Source of the DNA: Paracoccaceae bacterium
GTDB taxonomy: Bacteria > Pseudomonadota > Alphaproteobacteria > Rhodobacterales > Rhodobacteraceae
Length of the DNA: 64,000 bases
Direction: 5' to 3'
Assembly: GCA_016744015.1 (NCBI GenBank)
Contig: JADGFD010000005.1
Location: 1-64,000 of the forward strand
Shown: positions 54,209-63,404 of the stretch, in pieces
How positions within the stretch are numbered: the first letter of the stretch is position 1
Layout: every line of letters begins with the position of its first letter
Notes under the pieces: model-generated
Database searches by the model: none
Seen by the model: only the letters and a program-made list of their open reading frames with translations
Told to the model about the DNA's origin: nothing
Made by a program: the position numbers and the translations under genes

Positions 54209-55303
54209 TCATAACAGGATGGTTTTGTAGGCAACGCCCTCCAGATTTCTGTAGGTTTCGAGACCATGGGACAGAAGAATTTTGATTTTCTCAAAGTCCA
54301 GCCGGCCTTCTACGGTCACGGTTATCTCAAAATACCCCTCTACGTATCGAACAACCACACCGTCGATGAGAATCCGATGAACCCGATATTCATCGCTTTC
54401 AGGGTCAGGGACTACTACGCTGTGCCCCATGGGTGGCGAGAACCGTAAGGTGAACAAGTTTGCGTCCACAACATGGCCGCGTTTTTCAAACTTAACACGA
54501 TACTTCTCAGTGAAGCTGTCTTGACGGGATGAGAGAGTTGCGCGCGCCACCTGATCGACCTCCCACAATTCGTTAGGGCTTTCGTCTTCTCGTTCTAACA
54601 GCCATCTTGTGAACGGCTTGCTTTCTATGGCTTCCCAAGAACTGGTTTCAAGGTTAAATTCCCACGTAGTTAAGTTTTCAACGTGCCTCTTTGCAGGGCG
54701 ATGTAAGACCTGACCTCCAGTACATACTATCCTCCGGCGGTCACTACTTAGTTCGGCACTGTGGTCATAGATCCATGATGGAGATTGGTTGTTGGTCGCT
54801 ACGCGATGGATGCTGAAATCAGATAACTGTAGGCGATATATCCACGTTTCTTGGTCACTCCGGTCTTCAGGGTAACGCAATCCGCCGATAATAAAAACCT
54901 CATCTCCAACTTGAGTAGCGCTGTGAAAATCTGTCGGTGGGAACACATCAGTTGGATATCCATATATTTCTATGGATGAATCTGGCCGCACGACGACCAC
55001 ATCATTGTAGATGTAAAAGTCCGGATCATAATAATCTTCATGCTCTCCCCCAATAAAGATGGTTCTGCCGTCTGAAAGTTGTATTTTTGAACTACCGTAC
55101 CGGGAAAAACACCAACCGGGAGCTCGTTTTTCACCAGCAACGCCCGCTGACTTATGTGCCGCGTGCGGCCCAGCTCTTGTTTGGACAAGCCACGCCCAAA
55201 CAGCGTTTGTCTGATTTTCAGGGTTTGACATACCTCTTTTAGGGGAGGCCCAATGAGGGTATTGCAATACAACTTCCGACGGTGCTTGGAGCGTTTTTTT
55301 CAT
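54209..55303 (-). CDS. hypothetical beta-propeller/Kelch-like protein
   Basis: The 364-residue product has no signal peptide. Its middle resembles Kelch or galactose-oxidase-type propeller blades: QLSDGRTIFIGGEHEDYYDPDF, TDFHSATQVGDEVFIIGGLRY and RRIVCTGGQVLHRP each combine a Gly pair with flanking beta strands and aromatic residues. The last 60 residues are a separate alpha/beta segment ending LETYRNLEGVAYKTILL. The ATG at 55303 lacks a strong site. The gene is AT-richer than its neighbours and stands alone, so it is probably acquired. Function unknown. Confidence 0.6.
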   Translation of the reverse strand: MKKTLQAPSEVVLQYPHWASPKRGMSNPENQTNAVWAWLVQTRAGPHAAHKSAGVAGEKRAPGWCFSRYGSSKIQLSDGRTIFIGGEHEDYYDPDFYIYNDVVVVRPDSSIEIYGYPTDVFPPTDFHSATQVGDEVFIIGGLRYPEDRSDQETWIYRLQLSDFSIHRVATNNQSPSWIYDHSAELSSDRRRIVCTGGQVLHRPAKRHVENLTTWEFNLETSSWEAIESKPFTRWLLEREDESPNELWEVDQVARATLSSRQDSFTEKYRVKFEKRGHVVDANLFTLRFSPPMGHSVVVPDPESDEYRVHRILIDGVVVRYVEGYFEITVTVEGRLDFEKIKILLSHGLETYRNLEGVAYKTILL

Positions 55304-55492
55304 TATTTATCGCCAGGCATCCCGACTATGCAAAAATTTGAAACACATCACCTAGGTAGTACATATCTTGGGTGAGATCAACTGGGGTCAAGATTTGTCA
55401 AAACCTAAAATTGGAGGTTTGGGCTTCAAACAATCAATCAAATATCATCCTATACTCCAAGGCTTGCACTGCCCAACAAACAATTATTAAAA

Positions 55493-56014
55493 CTATACCT
55501 TCCGCAACCCCGTCAAATACCGCGACATCTTCTCCTGATAGCTGAGCGCCGAGCCCTTAAGTTTGGCGATCATCTCGGCATCCAGCGCCCGCGCCACTTT
55601 GGCGGGCGAGCCGACCACAAGCGAGCCATCGGGGATTACCTTGCCTTCGGTCACCAGCGCCCCCGCGCCGATTAAGCAGTCGCGCCCGATTTTGGCGCCG
55701 TTGAGCACAATCGCGCCCATGCCGATCAAGGAGTTATCGCCAATTTCACAGCCGTGTAGCATGGCCTTATGCCCAATAGTGCAGCCCGCGCCAATAGTCA
55801 GCGGATAACCCATATCGGTGTGCATAACCGTATTTTCCTGCACATTGCTGCCCGCGCCAATGGTAATGCGCTCGTTATCGCCGCGCAGCACCGCGCCAAA
55901 CCATATCGAAACCATGTCCTCGATCCGCACATTGCCGATCAGCACGGCCTCATCGGCAATCCAGTGGTCCCCTGTCGGCATCTCTGGGCGCACGCCATCC
56001 AGCTCATAGATCAT
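55493..56014 (-). CDS. gamma-class carbonic anhydrase-like hexapeptide protein
   Basis: The 173-residue left-handed beta-helix has hexapeptide turns such as [35 protein letters not shown] and [15 protein letters not shown]. The His ligands for zinc are at the [14 protein letters not shown] positions, so carbonic anhydrase activity is plausible, although many relatives (YrdA, PaaY) have other or unknown roles. It overlaps gmk by 4 bases. Confidence 0.88.
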   Translation of the reverse strand: MIYELDGVRPEMPTGDHWIADEAVLIGNVRIEDMVSIWFGAVLRGDNERITIGAGSNVQENTVMHTDMGYPLTIGAGCTIGHKAMLHGCEIGDNSLIGMGAIVLNGAKIGRDCLIGAGALVTEGKVIPDGSLVVGSPAKVARALDAEMIAKLKGSALSYQEKMSRYLTGLRKV

Positions 56015-56655
56015 TGCATTGCCTCATATTCAGCATTCAGCCCCGCCACAAAGCCACTAAGCCCCGTCACCCGCGCCCGCCTCAGCCGCTCGGCCTGCAC
56101 AATGGCGCGCAGGTCGGCCTCGGCCTTATCCACGTCATCATTCACCAAAACATAATCATATTCCGCCCAATGGCTGATTTCGGAGCGAGATTGCGCCATC
56201 CGGCCCGCGACCACCTCCGCACTATCCTGCCCGCGCTTGGTTAGTCGCACCTCAAGTTCTGCGATGCTCGGTGGCAGCACAAATACCGAAACCACAGCCT
56301 CGCTCAGGGGCGAATTTCGGATCTGTTGCCCGCCCTGCCAGTCCACGTCAAACAACACATCCTGTCCGCTGGAAATCGCGGCCTCCACCGGCGCTAACGG
56401 TGTGCCGTAAAAATTGCCAAACACCTCGGCGTGCTCCAGCATGCCGCCACTTTCCACCAATGCTTCAAACTCATCCCGCGTTTTGAAGAAATACTCGCGC
56501 CCGTCTGCCTCCCCTTCGCGCGGCTTGCGCGTGGTGGCAGAAACCGAAAAAACCACACCAGGGTCATCCTCCAGCACCCGCTTGGAGAGCGTAGATTTGC
56601 CCGCGCCCGAGGGGGAGGACAAGATAATCAACAGCCCGCGCCGGTTCAGTTTCAT
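56011..56655 (-). CDS. gmk: guanylate kinase
   Basis: Gmk phosphorylates GMP to GDP. The 214-residue protein has the P-loop [17 protein letters not shown], the GMP-binding [19 protein letters not shown] and [10 protein letters not shown]. Length and motifs are standard. The start overlaps no upstream gene; the gamma-carbonic anhydrase gene overlaps its 3' end, forming a two-gene unit. Confidence 0.96.
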   Translation of the reverse strand: MKLNRRGLLIILSSPSGAGKSTLSKRVLEDDPGVVFSVSATTRKPREGEADGREYFFKTRDEFEALVESGGMLEHAEVFGNFYGTPLAPVEAAISSGQDVLFDVDWQGGQQIRNSPLSEAVVSVFVLPPSIAELEVRLTKRGQDSAEVVAGRMAQSRSEISHWAEYDYVLVNDDVDKAEADLRAIVQAERLRRARVTGLSGFVAGLNAEYEAMQ

Positions 56656-56817
56656 GCGTTATCTCCTAAGTTATTCCGCCGTATTTGCCCAAAGCCGCCC
56701 CTTGTTGTCTAGCCTAAAGGCGAAAAACCGCCAGTTTTATTAAAATCAAACGTTTATAGGCAAGAAGTCGCGCGTCTAAAATAACACCCTTGATTTCCTT
56801 AACTTTTCAAAACCGAG

Positions 56818-56896
56818 TGTCACATGGGTGACAGAGAAATCCACCATTTTCCTGTCAATATTAACGATACATGACCACAAATGGTTACATACCATT
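56818..56896. promoter_or_regulatory. cluster of inverted repeats upstream of the PAS-domain gene
   Basis: Three repeats lie in 80 bases: TGTCAC-ATGG-GTGACA (56818-56833), TGACAG (56829-56834) with CTGTCA (56852-56857), and AATGGT-TACAT-ACCATT (56880-56896). They sit in an AT-rich 299-base gap between divergent gmk and the PAS gene (start 56955). They look like binding sites for one or more dimeric regulators. Confidence 0.5.
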
Positions 56897-56954
56897 AAAA
56901 TTCTATTATTCTTATTGGTGAAGTTACGATAAAAGCCAAAACAGGCAGGACATT

Positions 56955-57614
56955 ATGAGCGCCCAACAAAAAGTAAGAAAAATGCAAAATCCGATTTTTA
57001 ACAATTTGTTTGATCACTGGAGCGCTCTGCGCCAAGGCGACAGCGTGCCGAACCGCTGTGAGATTGACCCGCGCGTCTTCCCCGACGCACTTGAAAACAC
57101 CTTTATTTTTGAACGCATAGCCAAGGGTGATTTTCGCGCCCGCCTAGCGGGCATGAACCTGTGTGACATGATGGGCATGGAAGTGCGCGGCCAGTCTGCC
57201 GCCAGCTTTATGCAGCATAACGAGCGCGACCATATTCAAAAAGTGCTTGAGCAAATTCTGCAACGCCCTGCCATTGGGGAGCTAGTGCTGACAGGCCGCG
57301 ATCTTTCCGGCGTCAGCTATGAAGTGAACATGATTTTGCTGCCTTTGCGGAGCGATATGGGCGAGATCAACCGCGTGATCGGCTGTATTTCCTATCCGCA
57401 AAAACCGTTTAACGCCCCATTGCGTTTTGCCATTAAATCCAAAAAAATAACGCCTCTTAGCGCACTTGGCAATAATTCCGAGCAAATTGCTGTGGGGTTT
57501 TCAGAGCGAATAAAACCGTTTCGCCCGCAAGGCTTCCATGCGGTTTCCGAAAATGAAAACCCTATGGCAACGCCCAAGAAAATCGGACATTTGAAGCTGG
57601 TGAGAGACGATTAA
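56955..57614 (+). CDS. PAS-domain protein (PAS_5-like)
   Basis: The 219-residue protein carries one PAS-like domain over about residues 20-150: PNRCEIDPRVFPDALENTFIFE, FRARLAGMNLCDMMGMEVRGQ and VLTGRDLSGVSYEVNMILLPL match the PAS_5 type common in Rhodobacterales. No kinase or HTH follows, so it may be a stand-alone sensor or adaptor. AGGA lies 6 bases before the ATG. The promoter region has several inverted repeats, so the gene is probably tightly regulated. Confidence 0.8.
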   Translation: MSAQQKVRKMQNPIFNNLFDHWSALRQGDSVPNRCEIDPRVFPDALENTFIFERIAKGDFRARLAGMNLCDMMGMEVRGQSAASFMQHNERDHIQKVLEQILQRPAIGELVLTGRDLSGVSYEVNMILLPLRSDMGEINRVIGCISYPQKPFNAPLRFAIKSKKITPLSALGNNSEQIAVGFSERIKPFRPQGFHAVSENENPMATPKKIGHLKLVRDD

Positions 57615-57628
57615 AGCCTCCCGCTTTT
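57613..57628. terminator. short bidirectional hairpin between the PAS gene and serB
   Basis: AAAGC and GCTTT enclose CTCCC right between two convergent stop codons and are flanked by A and T runs. The stem is short, so terminator activity is tentative. Confidence 0.4.
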
Positions 57629-58445
57629 AAATGCCCTGAATAGCCAGCAATGCGCTCAGGTCGGAGTGATCAAGCACCACATCGGCCTTGGCTTTGAGCG
57701 CATCTTTGGCGTGGTAAGCCACACCAAGCCCAGCGCCCTTGATCATCGCCAGATCATTGGCACCGTCACCCACCGCGATCACATCAGCGCGGGAAATGCC
57801 CCGCGCAGCACAAAGCTCATCCATCGCTTCCAGCTTGGATTCGCGACCTAAAATCGGCTTGGTGACGGTGCCATCTAGCACGCCATTCGCCATATTTAAC
57901 ACATTGGCACGGTTGTGCTGAAAGCCAGCAACCGCCGCCACCTTTTCTGTGAAATAGGTAAACCCACCAGAAACTAGCGCCGTATAAGCCCCGCGCGCAT
58001 TCATGGTTTCCACCATATACCGTGCGCCGGGGTTCAGCGAAATGCGCTCATCATAAGCCCGCGCCAGCGCACCTTCGTCAAGCCCCGCCAGCAGCGCCAC
58101 CCGCGCCTCAAGGCTTTCCTCAAAGCCCATCTCGCCGCGCATGGCCACTTCGGTAATTTCAGATATCTGCCTTTTCACACCCGCAAAATCTGCCAGCTCG
58201 TCAATGCATTCCACTGGAATAATGGTGCTGTCCATATCGGCGATCAGCAGTTTTTTTTTGCGGTTTGCGGCTGGCACAAAGTTTACATCCACACCGGCGA
58301 GCGCCACCGCTGGCAGCGCGCCGCGCAAGACCACATCAACAGCCATCGCTGACAGCCGACGCGGCGCGTGTGAGGCTACCCCCGAAAGCGCCTCTGCCAC
58401 CTGTTCATCACTGACCCCCGCAGCGGAGGTCAGCACCATGATCAT
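57627..58445 (-). CDS. serB: phosphoserine phosphatase
   Basis: SerB completes serine synthesis by dephosphorylating phosphoserine. The 272-residue protein has an N-terminal ACT-like region and the HAD motifs: LIADMDSTIIPVECIDELADF (motif I), ALVSGGFTYFTEKVA (motif II) and VGDGANDLAMIKGAGLGVAYHAK (motif IV). The ATG at 58445 lies one base after the stop of the DAHP synthase gene; upstream in-frame codons would overlap it. It is therefore the second gene of an amino-acid operon. Confidence 0.95.
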   Translation of the reverse strand: MIMVLTSAAGVSDEQVAEALSGVASHAPRRLSAMAVDVVLRGALPAVALAGVDVNFVPAANRKKKLLIADMDSTIIPVECIDELADFAGVKRQISEITEVAMRGEMGFEESLEARVALLAGLDEGALARAYDERISLNPGARYMVETMNARGAYTALVSGGFTYFTEKVAAVAGFQHNRANVLNMANGVLDGTVTKPILGRESKLEAMDELCAARGISRADVIAVGDGANDLAMIKGAGLGVAYHAKDALKAKADVVLDHSDLSALLAIQGI

Positions 58446-58446
58446 A

Positions 58447-59814
58447 TCAGCCACGCGCACGGGCCTCGTTTTGCGCTTGCAGCTCACGCGCTACCAAAAA
58501 CGCCAACTCAAGCGATTGCGAGGCGTTCAAGCGCGGATCGCAGGCCGTGTGGTAACGGTCCGACAAGTCCTCGTCTTTAACTTCACGCATCCCGCCTGTG
58601 CATTCGGTCACGTCTTTGCCTGTCATCTCAAAATGCACACCCCCAGCGTGGGTGCCCTCTGATTTATGAATGGCAAAAAACTCCTGCACCTCGCCCAGCA
58701 CTCGATCAAACGGACGGGTTTTATAGCCGCTACCTGATTTTATGGTGTTGCCGTGCATCGGATCACATGACCAAACCACCTTGCGCCCTTCGCACTCCAC
58801 CGCCCGAATAAGCGCGGGCAGGTGCTTGCCGACTTCCCCCGCGCCAAAGCGGCAGATCAGCGTCAGCCGCCCTGCCGTATTTTCGGGGTTCAGCTTGTCA
58901 ATCAGCGTGAGCAGCTCGTCGGGCGAAATGCTTGGCCCACATTTCATGCCGATCGGGTTAATCACCCCACGGGCAAATTCCACATGCGCGCCGTCAGGCT
59001 GGCGGGTGCGATCGCCAATCCATATCATATGGCCGGTGCCGGCAATCCAGTCGCCGGTTTCACTATCCTGCCGACAAAGTGCCTCCTCATATTCCAAGAG
59101 CAACGCCTCGTGGCTGGTGTAGAAGTTCACGCGCTTCATGGCATCCACGGTTTCGCCTGATATCCCAGCGGCTTCCATAAAGGCCAAGCTTTTGGATATA
59201 TCCCGCGCCAGCTGGTGGTATTCCTCATAGCCCGCGCCGCCCTCGGTGCTTTCCAGCGTCCATTGGTGCACGCGCTTGATATCGGCAAAACCGCCTTGAG
59301 AAAAGGCGCGCAGCAGGTTGAGCGACGCCGCAGACTGGGTATAGGCCCGCAGCATCCGGTTCGGGTCGGGTATCCGGCTTTCTGGCGTGAAATCAAAACC
59401 ATTGATGATATCGCCGCGAAAGCTTGGCAGCTCTACGCCATCGGCGGTTTCATAATCAGCTGAGCGTGGCTTGGCGAATTGCCCCGCCATGCGGCCAACC
59501 TTAACAATCGGGGTCTGCCCACCAAACGTGAGCACCACGGCCATTTGCAACATCACTTTATAGGTGTCGCGGATCAAATCGGAGGAGAACTCATCAAAGC
59601 TCTCGGCGCAATCGCCGCCTTGCAGCAGAAAAGACCGGCCCTCGGCCACTTCACCCAAGGCGCGGGTCAGCCGGCGGGCTTCGCCAGCAAATACCAACAA
59701 TGGGTATCGGGCTAAACGATCGGTTACGCCGGTGAGGGCCGCCTCGTCCAGATACTCGGGCATCTGTATCCGGGGCTTGCTGCGCCAGTCAGATTTGGTC
59801 CAAGTGTTTCCCAT
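58447..59814 (-). CDS. class II 3-deoxy-7-phosphoheptulonate (DAHP) synthase
   Basis: The enzyme joins phosphoenolpyruvate and erythrose-4-P, the first step of aromatic amino acid synthesis. It is the plant-like class II type: [42 protein letters not shown] and [20 protein letters not shown] are diagnostic. The 455-residue length fits. The ATG at 59814 has TAGGAG 8 bases upstream; the frame extends further to 59940 without support. serB follows with a one-base gap. Confidence 0.95.
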   Translation of the reverse strand: MGNTWTKSDWRSKPRIQMPEYLDEAALTGVTDRLARYPLLVFAGEARRLTRALGEVAEGRSFLLQGGDCAESFDEFSSDLIRDTYKVMLQMAVVLTFGGQTPIVKVGRMAGQFAKPRSADYETADGVELPSFRGDIINGFDFTPESRIPDPNRMLRAYTQSAASLNLLRAFSQGGFADIKRVHQWTLESTEGGAGYEEYHQLARDISKSLAFMEAAGISGETVDAMKRVNFYTSHEALLLEYEEALCRQDSETGDWIAGTGHMIWIGDRTRQPDGAHVEFARGVINPIGMKCGPSISPDELLTLIDKLNPENTAGRLTLICRFGAGEVGKHLPALIRAVECEGRKVVWSCDPMHGNTIKSGSGYKTRPFDRVLGEVQEFFAIHKSEGTHAGGVHFEMTGKDVTECTGGMREVKDEDLSDRYHTACDPRLNASQSLELAFLVARELQAQNEARARG

Positions 59815-59958
59815 TGTTTTTACTCCTAGTTGAAAATTAACAGAGGTCATCATAACGACAGATTTTGTATTGACCAGCGCAATAAAATCTACAAGATGAA
59901 TAATGTTACCAGCAGGGTCTTTCCAGCGGTCGAACACCACTTCTTTTTGCAGGTTCCC

Positions 59959-60927
59959 ATGTCAAACACCGCCCTCAAACCGCGCCGTTTCATTTTTTTG
60001 CTATTGCCGAACTATTCGCTGATCGCTTTCTCCAACGCGATAGAGGCCTTGCGATTGGCCAATCGCATGGCCCGGCGCGAGGTTTATGAATGGTCTGTTA
60101 TCACGGAAAACGGCGCGCCGGTGGTGTGCTCATCGGGGTTGCATATAGCTGTTGATAGCGGGCTTGAAGAACTGAGCCGGGAAGACACGGTTTTAGTATG
60201 TGGCGGGGCGCGGGTGAAAGCCGCTGTGACCCCTAAGCTTTTGAACTGGGCGCGGCGCGAAGCCCGGCGAGGCGTAGCTTTTGGCGGACTGTGCACGGGC
60301 ACGTATTTGTTGGCAAAGGCGGGGCTGTTGCAGGGCCGCTGTGCGACCATTCACTGGGAAAACCGCGAAAGCCTGATAGAGGACTTCCCTGATTTGGAGG
60401 TTTCAGCGGCCGTTTTTGTGGTGGATAATAATCGCTATTCAGCCGCTGGCGGCGCGGCGGCGTCTGATCTGATGCTCGCCCTGATCTCAGCTGAGCACGG
60501 GGCGGACCTCGCAAATGCGGTAGCGGATCAGATGATTTATACCACCGCGCGCACCGGGAAAGACGAGCAGCGGCTCAGCATTCCAACGCGGATTGGCGTG
60601 CGGCATCCCAGGCTTTCTGGCGTCATCAAAATGATGGAGGGGAACCTGGAGGAACCAATTTCGCCGCCGGAGCTGGCCTCACAGGCGGGAATGTCCACGC
60701 GCCAGTTGGAGCGCCTGTTTCGGCGCTACCTCAACCGCTCGCCCAAAAGATATTACATGGAGCTACGGCTACAAAAGGCGCGGAACCTGCTGATGCAGAC
60801 AGATATGTCGGTGATCAATGTTGCACTAGCCAGCGGCTTTGCCTCGCCCTCGCATTTTTCAAAATGCTACCGTGCGCATTTTAACACCACGCCTTACCGT
60901 GAGCGCGGCACAGGGGAAAAGAGCTAG
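59959..60927 (+). CDS. GlxA-family AraC-type transcriptional regulator
   Basis: The 322-residue protein has an N-terminal DJ-1/PfpI-like (class I amidotransferase-like) domain, with [16 protein letters not shown] around the nucleophile-elbow position, and a C-terminal pair of AraC helix-turn-helix motifs ([45 protein letters not shown]). Such regulators often control amine, betaine or amino-acid catabolism (GbdR, CdhR, ArgR types). AGG precedes the ATG at 59959. It is divergent from the DAHP synthase gene with 144 bases between starts. Targets are unknown. Confidence 0.9.
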   Translation: MSNTALKPRRFIFLLLPNYSLIAFSNAIEALRLANRMARREVYEWSVITENGAPVVCSSGLHIAVDSGLEELSREDTVLVCGGARVKAAVTPKLLNWARREARRGVAFGGLCTGTYLLAKAGLLQGRCATIHWENRESLIEDFPDLEVSAAVFVVDNNRYSAAGGAAASDLMLALISAEHGADLANAVADQMIYTTARTGKDEQRLSIPTRIGVRHPRLSGVIKMMEGNLEEPISPPELASQAGMSTRQLERLFRRYLNRSPKRYYMELRLQKARNLLMQTDMSVINVALASGFASPSHFSKCYRAHFNTTPYRERGTGEKS

Positions 60928-61000
60928 AGCGGCGCGTCAAGCACTGCATGGTTTGGCGGTGTTACACTCGCGCCGCGCTGCGAATTTGGGGCTTGTGACA

Positions 61001-61040
61001 GGGGGCGTTGCCCCCTCGCTGCGCTCACCCCCAGGATATT
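61001..61040. repeat. GC-rich intergenic element with hairpin (roseobacter-type)
   Basis: GGGGGC-GTT-GCCCCC (61001-61015) is followed by TCGCTGCGCTCACCCCCAGG and ATATTT. I recall closely similar elements between many genes in Rhodobacteraceae genomes. It lies 73 bases past the GlxA-type gene and may terminate it. Confidence 0.6.
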
Positions 61041-61043
61041 TAG

Positions 61044-61059
61044 ACAATTTGGAAATTGT
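61044..61059. promoter_or_regulatory. palindrome ACAATTT-GG-AAATTGT before the thiolase gene
   Basis: Perfect 7-base arms around GG lie 73 bases upstream of the thiolase start, just after the GC-rich element. It could bind a dimeric regulator such as a MarR or LysR protein; this is inference. Confidence 0.4.
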
Positions 61060-61093
61060 GATTACGGGGGTGACACGGGCCGAAATCGGCGTA

Positions 61094-61115
61094 TAACTGA
61101 ACAAACGGTCAGTTA
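61094..61115. promoter_or_regulatory. TetR-type operator TAACTGA-N8-TCAGTTA before the thiolase gene
   Basis: Seven-base perfect arms flank ACAAACGG, 17 bases before the thiolase start codon. The inner part CTGAAC-N3-CGGTCA resembles the paa operator at 47434 (12 of 16 positions agree over CTGA...GGTCAR). Binding here would block transcription of thiolase and the SDR gene. Confidence 0.65.
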
Positions 61116-61131
61116 AATGTGAGGGTAAACT

Positions 61132-62313
61132 ATGTCCGATCCTATTGTAATTGTTGGTGCTGCACGCACGCCTATGGGCGGGTTTCAGGGCGCTTTGAGC
61201 GGGGCGACGGCTGGCACGCTGGGAGGGGCGGCGATTAAGGCGGCTCTGGCGGATTCAGGCGTGGCGGCTGATCAGGTTAGCGAGCTGCTGATGGGCTGTG
61301 TTTTGCCAGCGGGACAAGGGCAAGCGCCCGCACGGCAGGCAGGGTTTGCTGCGGGACTGGGCGAAGAGGTGCCAGCGACGACGCTAAATAAAATGTGCGG
61401 CTCGGGAATGAAAACCACGATGGTGGCGCATGATCAGCTATTGGCGGGCAATGGTGATGTGGTGGTCGCGGGAGGCATGGAGAGCATGACGAATGCGCCT
61501 TACCTATTGCCGAAAATGCGCGGTGGTGCACGGATCGGGCATGGGGACGTGGTGGATCACATGTTCCTTGATGGGCTGGAAGACGCCTATGACAAGGGCC
61601 GCCTCATGGGTAGCTTTGCCGAGGATTGCGCTGAGAAATACCAATTCACCCGTGAAGACCAAGACGCTTATGCCTTGAAATCGCTAAGCAATGCGGTGGC
61701 GGCAATTGAAAGCGGAGCCTTTGCAGATGAGGTCGCGCCTGTGCTGCTGAAAACCCGTAGGGGTGAGGTGACCGTTTCTACCGACGAACAACCCGGCAAT
61801 GCGCGGCCTGAAAAAATCCCTAAATTGCGGCCTGCGTTTAAGACGGATGGCACGGTAACGGCGGCTAATGCCAGCTCGATTTCTGATGGCGCGGCGGCGC
61901 TGGTTTTGATGCGGGAGAGCGAGGCAAAGGCGCGGGGGCTATCGCCGCTGGCGCGGATTTTGGGGCATGAAAGCCACGCACAGGCGCCGGGGTGGTTTAC
62001 CACAGCGCCCGTGCCAGCGGCACAGAAACTATTAGCCAAGATTGGCTGGGAAGCCGCGGATGTGGACCTTTGGGAGGTTAACGAGGCTTTTGCCGTGGTG
62101 CCTATGGCGTTTATGGTCGAGATGGGGCTGGCGCGGGATATTGTGAATGTGAATGGCGGGGCGACAGCGCTGGGGCACCCTATTGGGGCGTCTGGGGCGC
62201 GGATAATTGTAACGCTGCTACACGCGCTTAGGCACCGCGGGCTGCAAAAGGGTGTGGCGGCGATCTGTATTGGCGGCGGCGAGGGCACGGCCATCGCGAT
62301 TGAGAGGGTTTAA
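61132..62313 (+). CDS. acetyl-CoA C-acyltransferase (thiolase)
   Basis: The 393-residue thiolase has the acyl-accepting Cys in TTLNKMCGSGMKTTMVAHDQ, the NVNGGATALGHPIGASGAR His region and the second Cys in AAICIGGGEGTAIAIE. It interconverts acetoacetyl-CoA or 3-ketoacyl-CoA and acetyl-CoA; biosynthetic (PhaA-like) and degradative roles both fit. GAGGG precedes the ATG. The SDR gene follows after one base, and a TetR-type operator lies just upstream, suggesting substrate-inducible acyl-CoA degradation. Confidence 0.94.
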   Translation: MSDPIVIVGAARTPMGGFQGALSGATAGTLGGAAIKAALADSGVAADQVSELLMGCVLPAGQGQAPARQAGFAAGLGEEVPATTLNKMCGSGMKTTMVAHDQLLAGNGDVVVAGGMESMTNAPYLLPKMRGGARIGHGDVVDHMFLDGLEDAYDKGRLMGSFAEDCAEKYQFTREDQDAYALKSLSNAVAAIESGAFADEVAPVLLKTRRGEVTVSTDEQPGNARPEKIPKLRPAFKTDGTVTAANASSISDGAAALVLMRESEAKARGLSPLARILGHESHAQAPGWFTTAPVPAAQKLLAKIGWEAADVDLWEVNEAFAVVPMAFMVEMGLARDIVNVNGGATALGHPIGASGARIIVTLLHALRHRGLQKGVAAICIGGGEGTAIAIERV

Positions 62314-62314
62314 C

Positions 62315-63067
62315 ATGCAGATTAACGGATTGCAGGCGGTTATCACCGGTGCGGCCTCGGGCCTTGGGGAAGCAAGCGCGCGGATGCTGGCAGAAGCTGG
62401 CGCGCAGGTGGCGATATTTGATATGAACGCGGAGCGCGGTGAGGCCGTGGCGGCGGATATTGGCGGCAGTTTCCACATGGTTGATGTATCTGATGCGGCT
62501 TCGGTGGCGGCAGGGCTTGCGGGGCTTTCGCCTCGGATCTGCGTGAATTGCGCGGGCATTGCGCCGGGGGCCAAAACCGTGGACCGTGACGGCAATGCCC
62601 ATGATGCAGCGCTGTTTGCCAAGGCGATTAACATCAACCTGATTGGCACGTTTAACGTAGCCAGCCAGTGCGCAGCGCTGATGGCGGGGCAAAGCCCGCT
62701 GGATGCAGACGGCGCACACGGCGTGATCATAAACACCGCCAGTGTGGCCGCTTTTGAAGGGCAAATCGGCCAAACGGCTTATGCGGCCTCCAAGGGCGGC
62801 GTGGCGGCGCTGACCCTGCCAATGGCGCGAGATATGGCGCGCAGTGGCGTGCGGGTTATGGCCATTGCGCCGGGGCTTTTTTTAACCCCGATGCTGGAAG
62901 GGCTTCCGGTTGAGGTGCAGCAAAGCCTTGGCGCGCAGGCCCCCTACCCCCCGCGCTTGGGTAAGCCTGCTGAGTATGCCAGCCTTGTGCAACATATCGT
63001 TGAAAACCAGATGCTAAACGGCGAGGTTATCCGGCTTGATGCCGCCATCAGGATGACCCCCAAGTAG
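62315..63067 (+). CDS. SDR-family 3-hydroxyacyl-CoA dehydrogenase
   Basis: The 250-residue short-chain dehydrogenase has the cofactor loop VITGAASGLGEASARML, an acidic residue after the second strand (AIFDMNAERG) that suggests NAD, NCAG, and the catalytic Ser...YxxxK in NTASVAAFEG...TAYAASKGG. Sequence resembles type-10 hydroxyacyl-CoA dehydrogenases of beta-oxidation. The ATG lies one base after the thiolase stop, so the pair performs consecutive oxidation and thiolysis steps. Confidence 0.92.
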   Translation: MQINGLQAVITGAASGLGEASARMLAEAGAQVAIFDMNAERGEAVAADIGGSFHMVDVSDAASVAAGLAGLSPRICVNCAGIAPGAKTVDRDGNAHDAALFAKAININLIGTFNVASQCAALMAGQSPLDADGAHGVIINTASVAAFEGQIGQTAYAASKGGVAALTLPMARDMARSGVRVMAIAPGLFLTPMLEGLPVEVQQSLGAQAPYPPRLGKPAEYASLVQHIVENQMLNGEVIRLDAAIRMTPK

Positions 63068-63404
63068 AAGACCAGCAAACACTTTGCACCAAAAAGCTAC
63101 GCCCGCCAATAATAACTGGCTGTGCCGTGCGTTGCGCATCTTTGGTCGGTGCAGCCCGTTTGCTGATTCCTGCCGCACGGTTCCCTCAAAAAACATCACT
63201 CCAACCGTCACGCCATTATCACCCAGTCCGGACATTCAACCCCGCCGCGCCACACGACGGCGGCTATGTGGGCAAAATCGCCGTTGCACTAGGTGCAGAA
63301 AGATCTTGCATTCGTTTGCCGGCCCCCCTAAATCACCGCAAAGTCGAATAGTGTTACTTAATACACCCTTGATCACCCTTAGCTAGAAAACTCTGGAGAG
63401 CATT
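63068..63404. other. 337-base gap, no supported gene
   Basis: Between the SDR gene and the last gene. Short open frames exist on both strands (a 74-codon plus-strand frame at 63127-63351 is the best) but none has a ribosome binding site or known product. It may hold a decayed gene. The last 25 bases carry the leader and GGAGAG site of the next gene. Confidence 0.45.

Noticed and set aside
63127-63351. 74-codon plus-strand frame in the last gap
   Set aside because: No ribosome binding site and no known family; possibly a decayed gene but not supportable.
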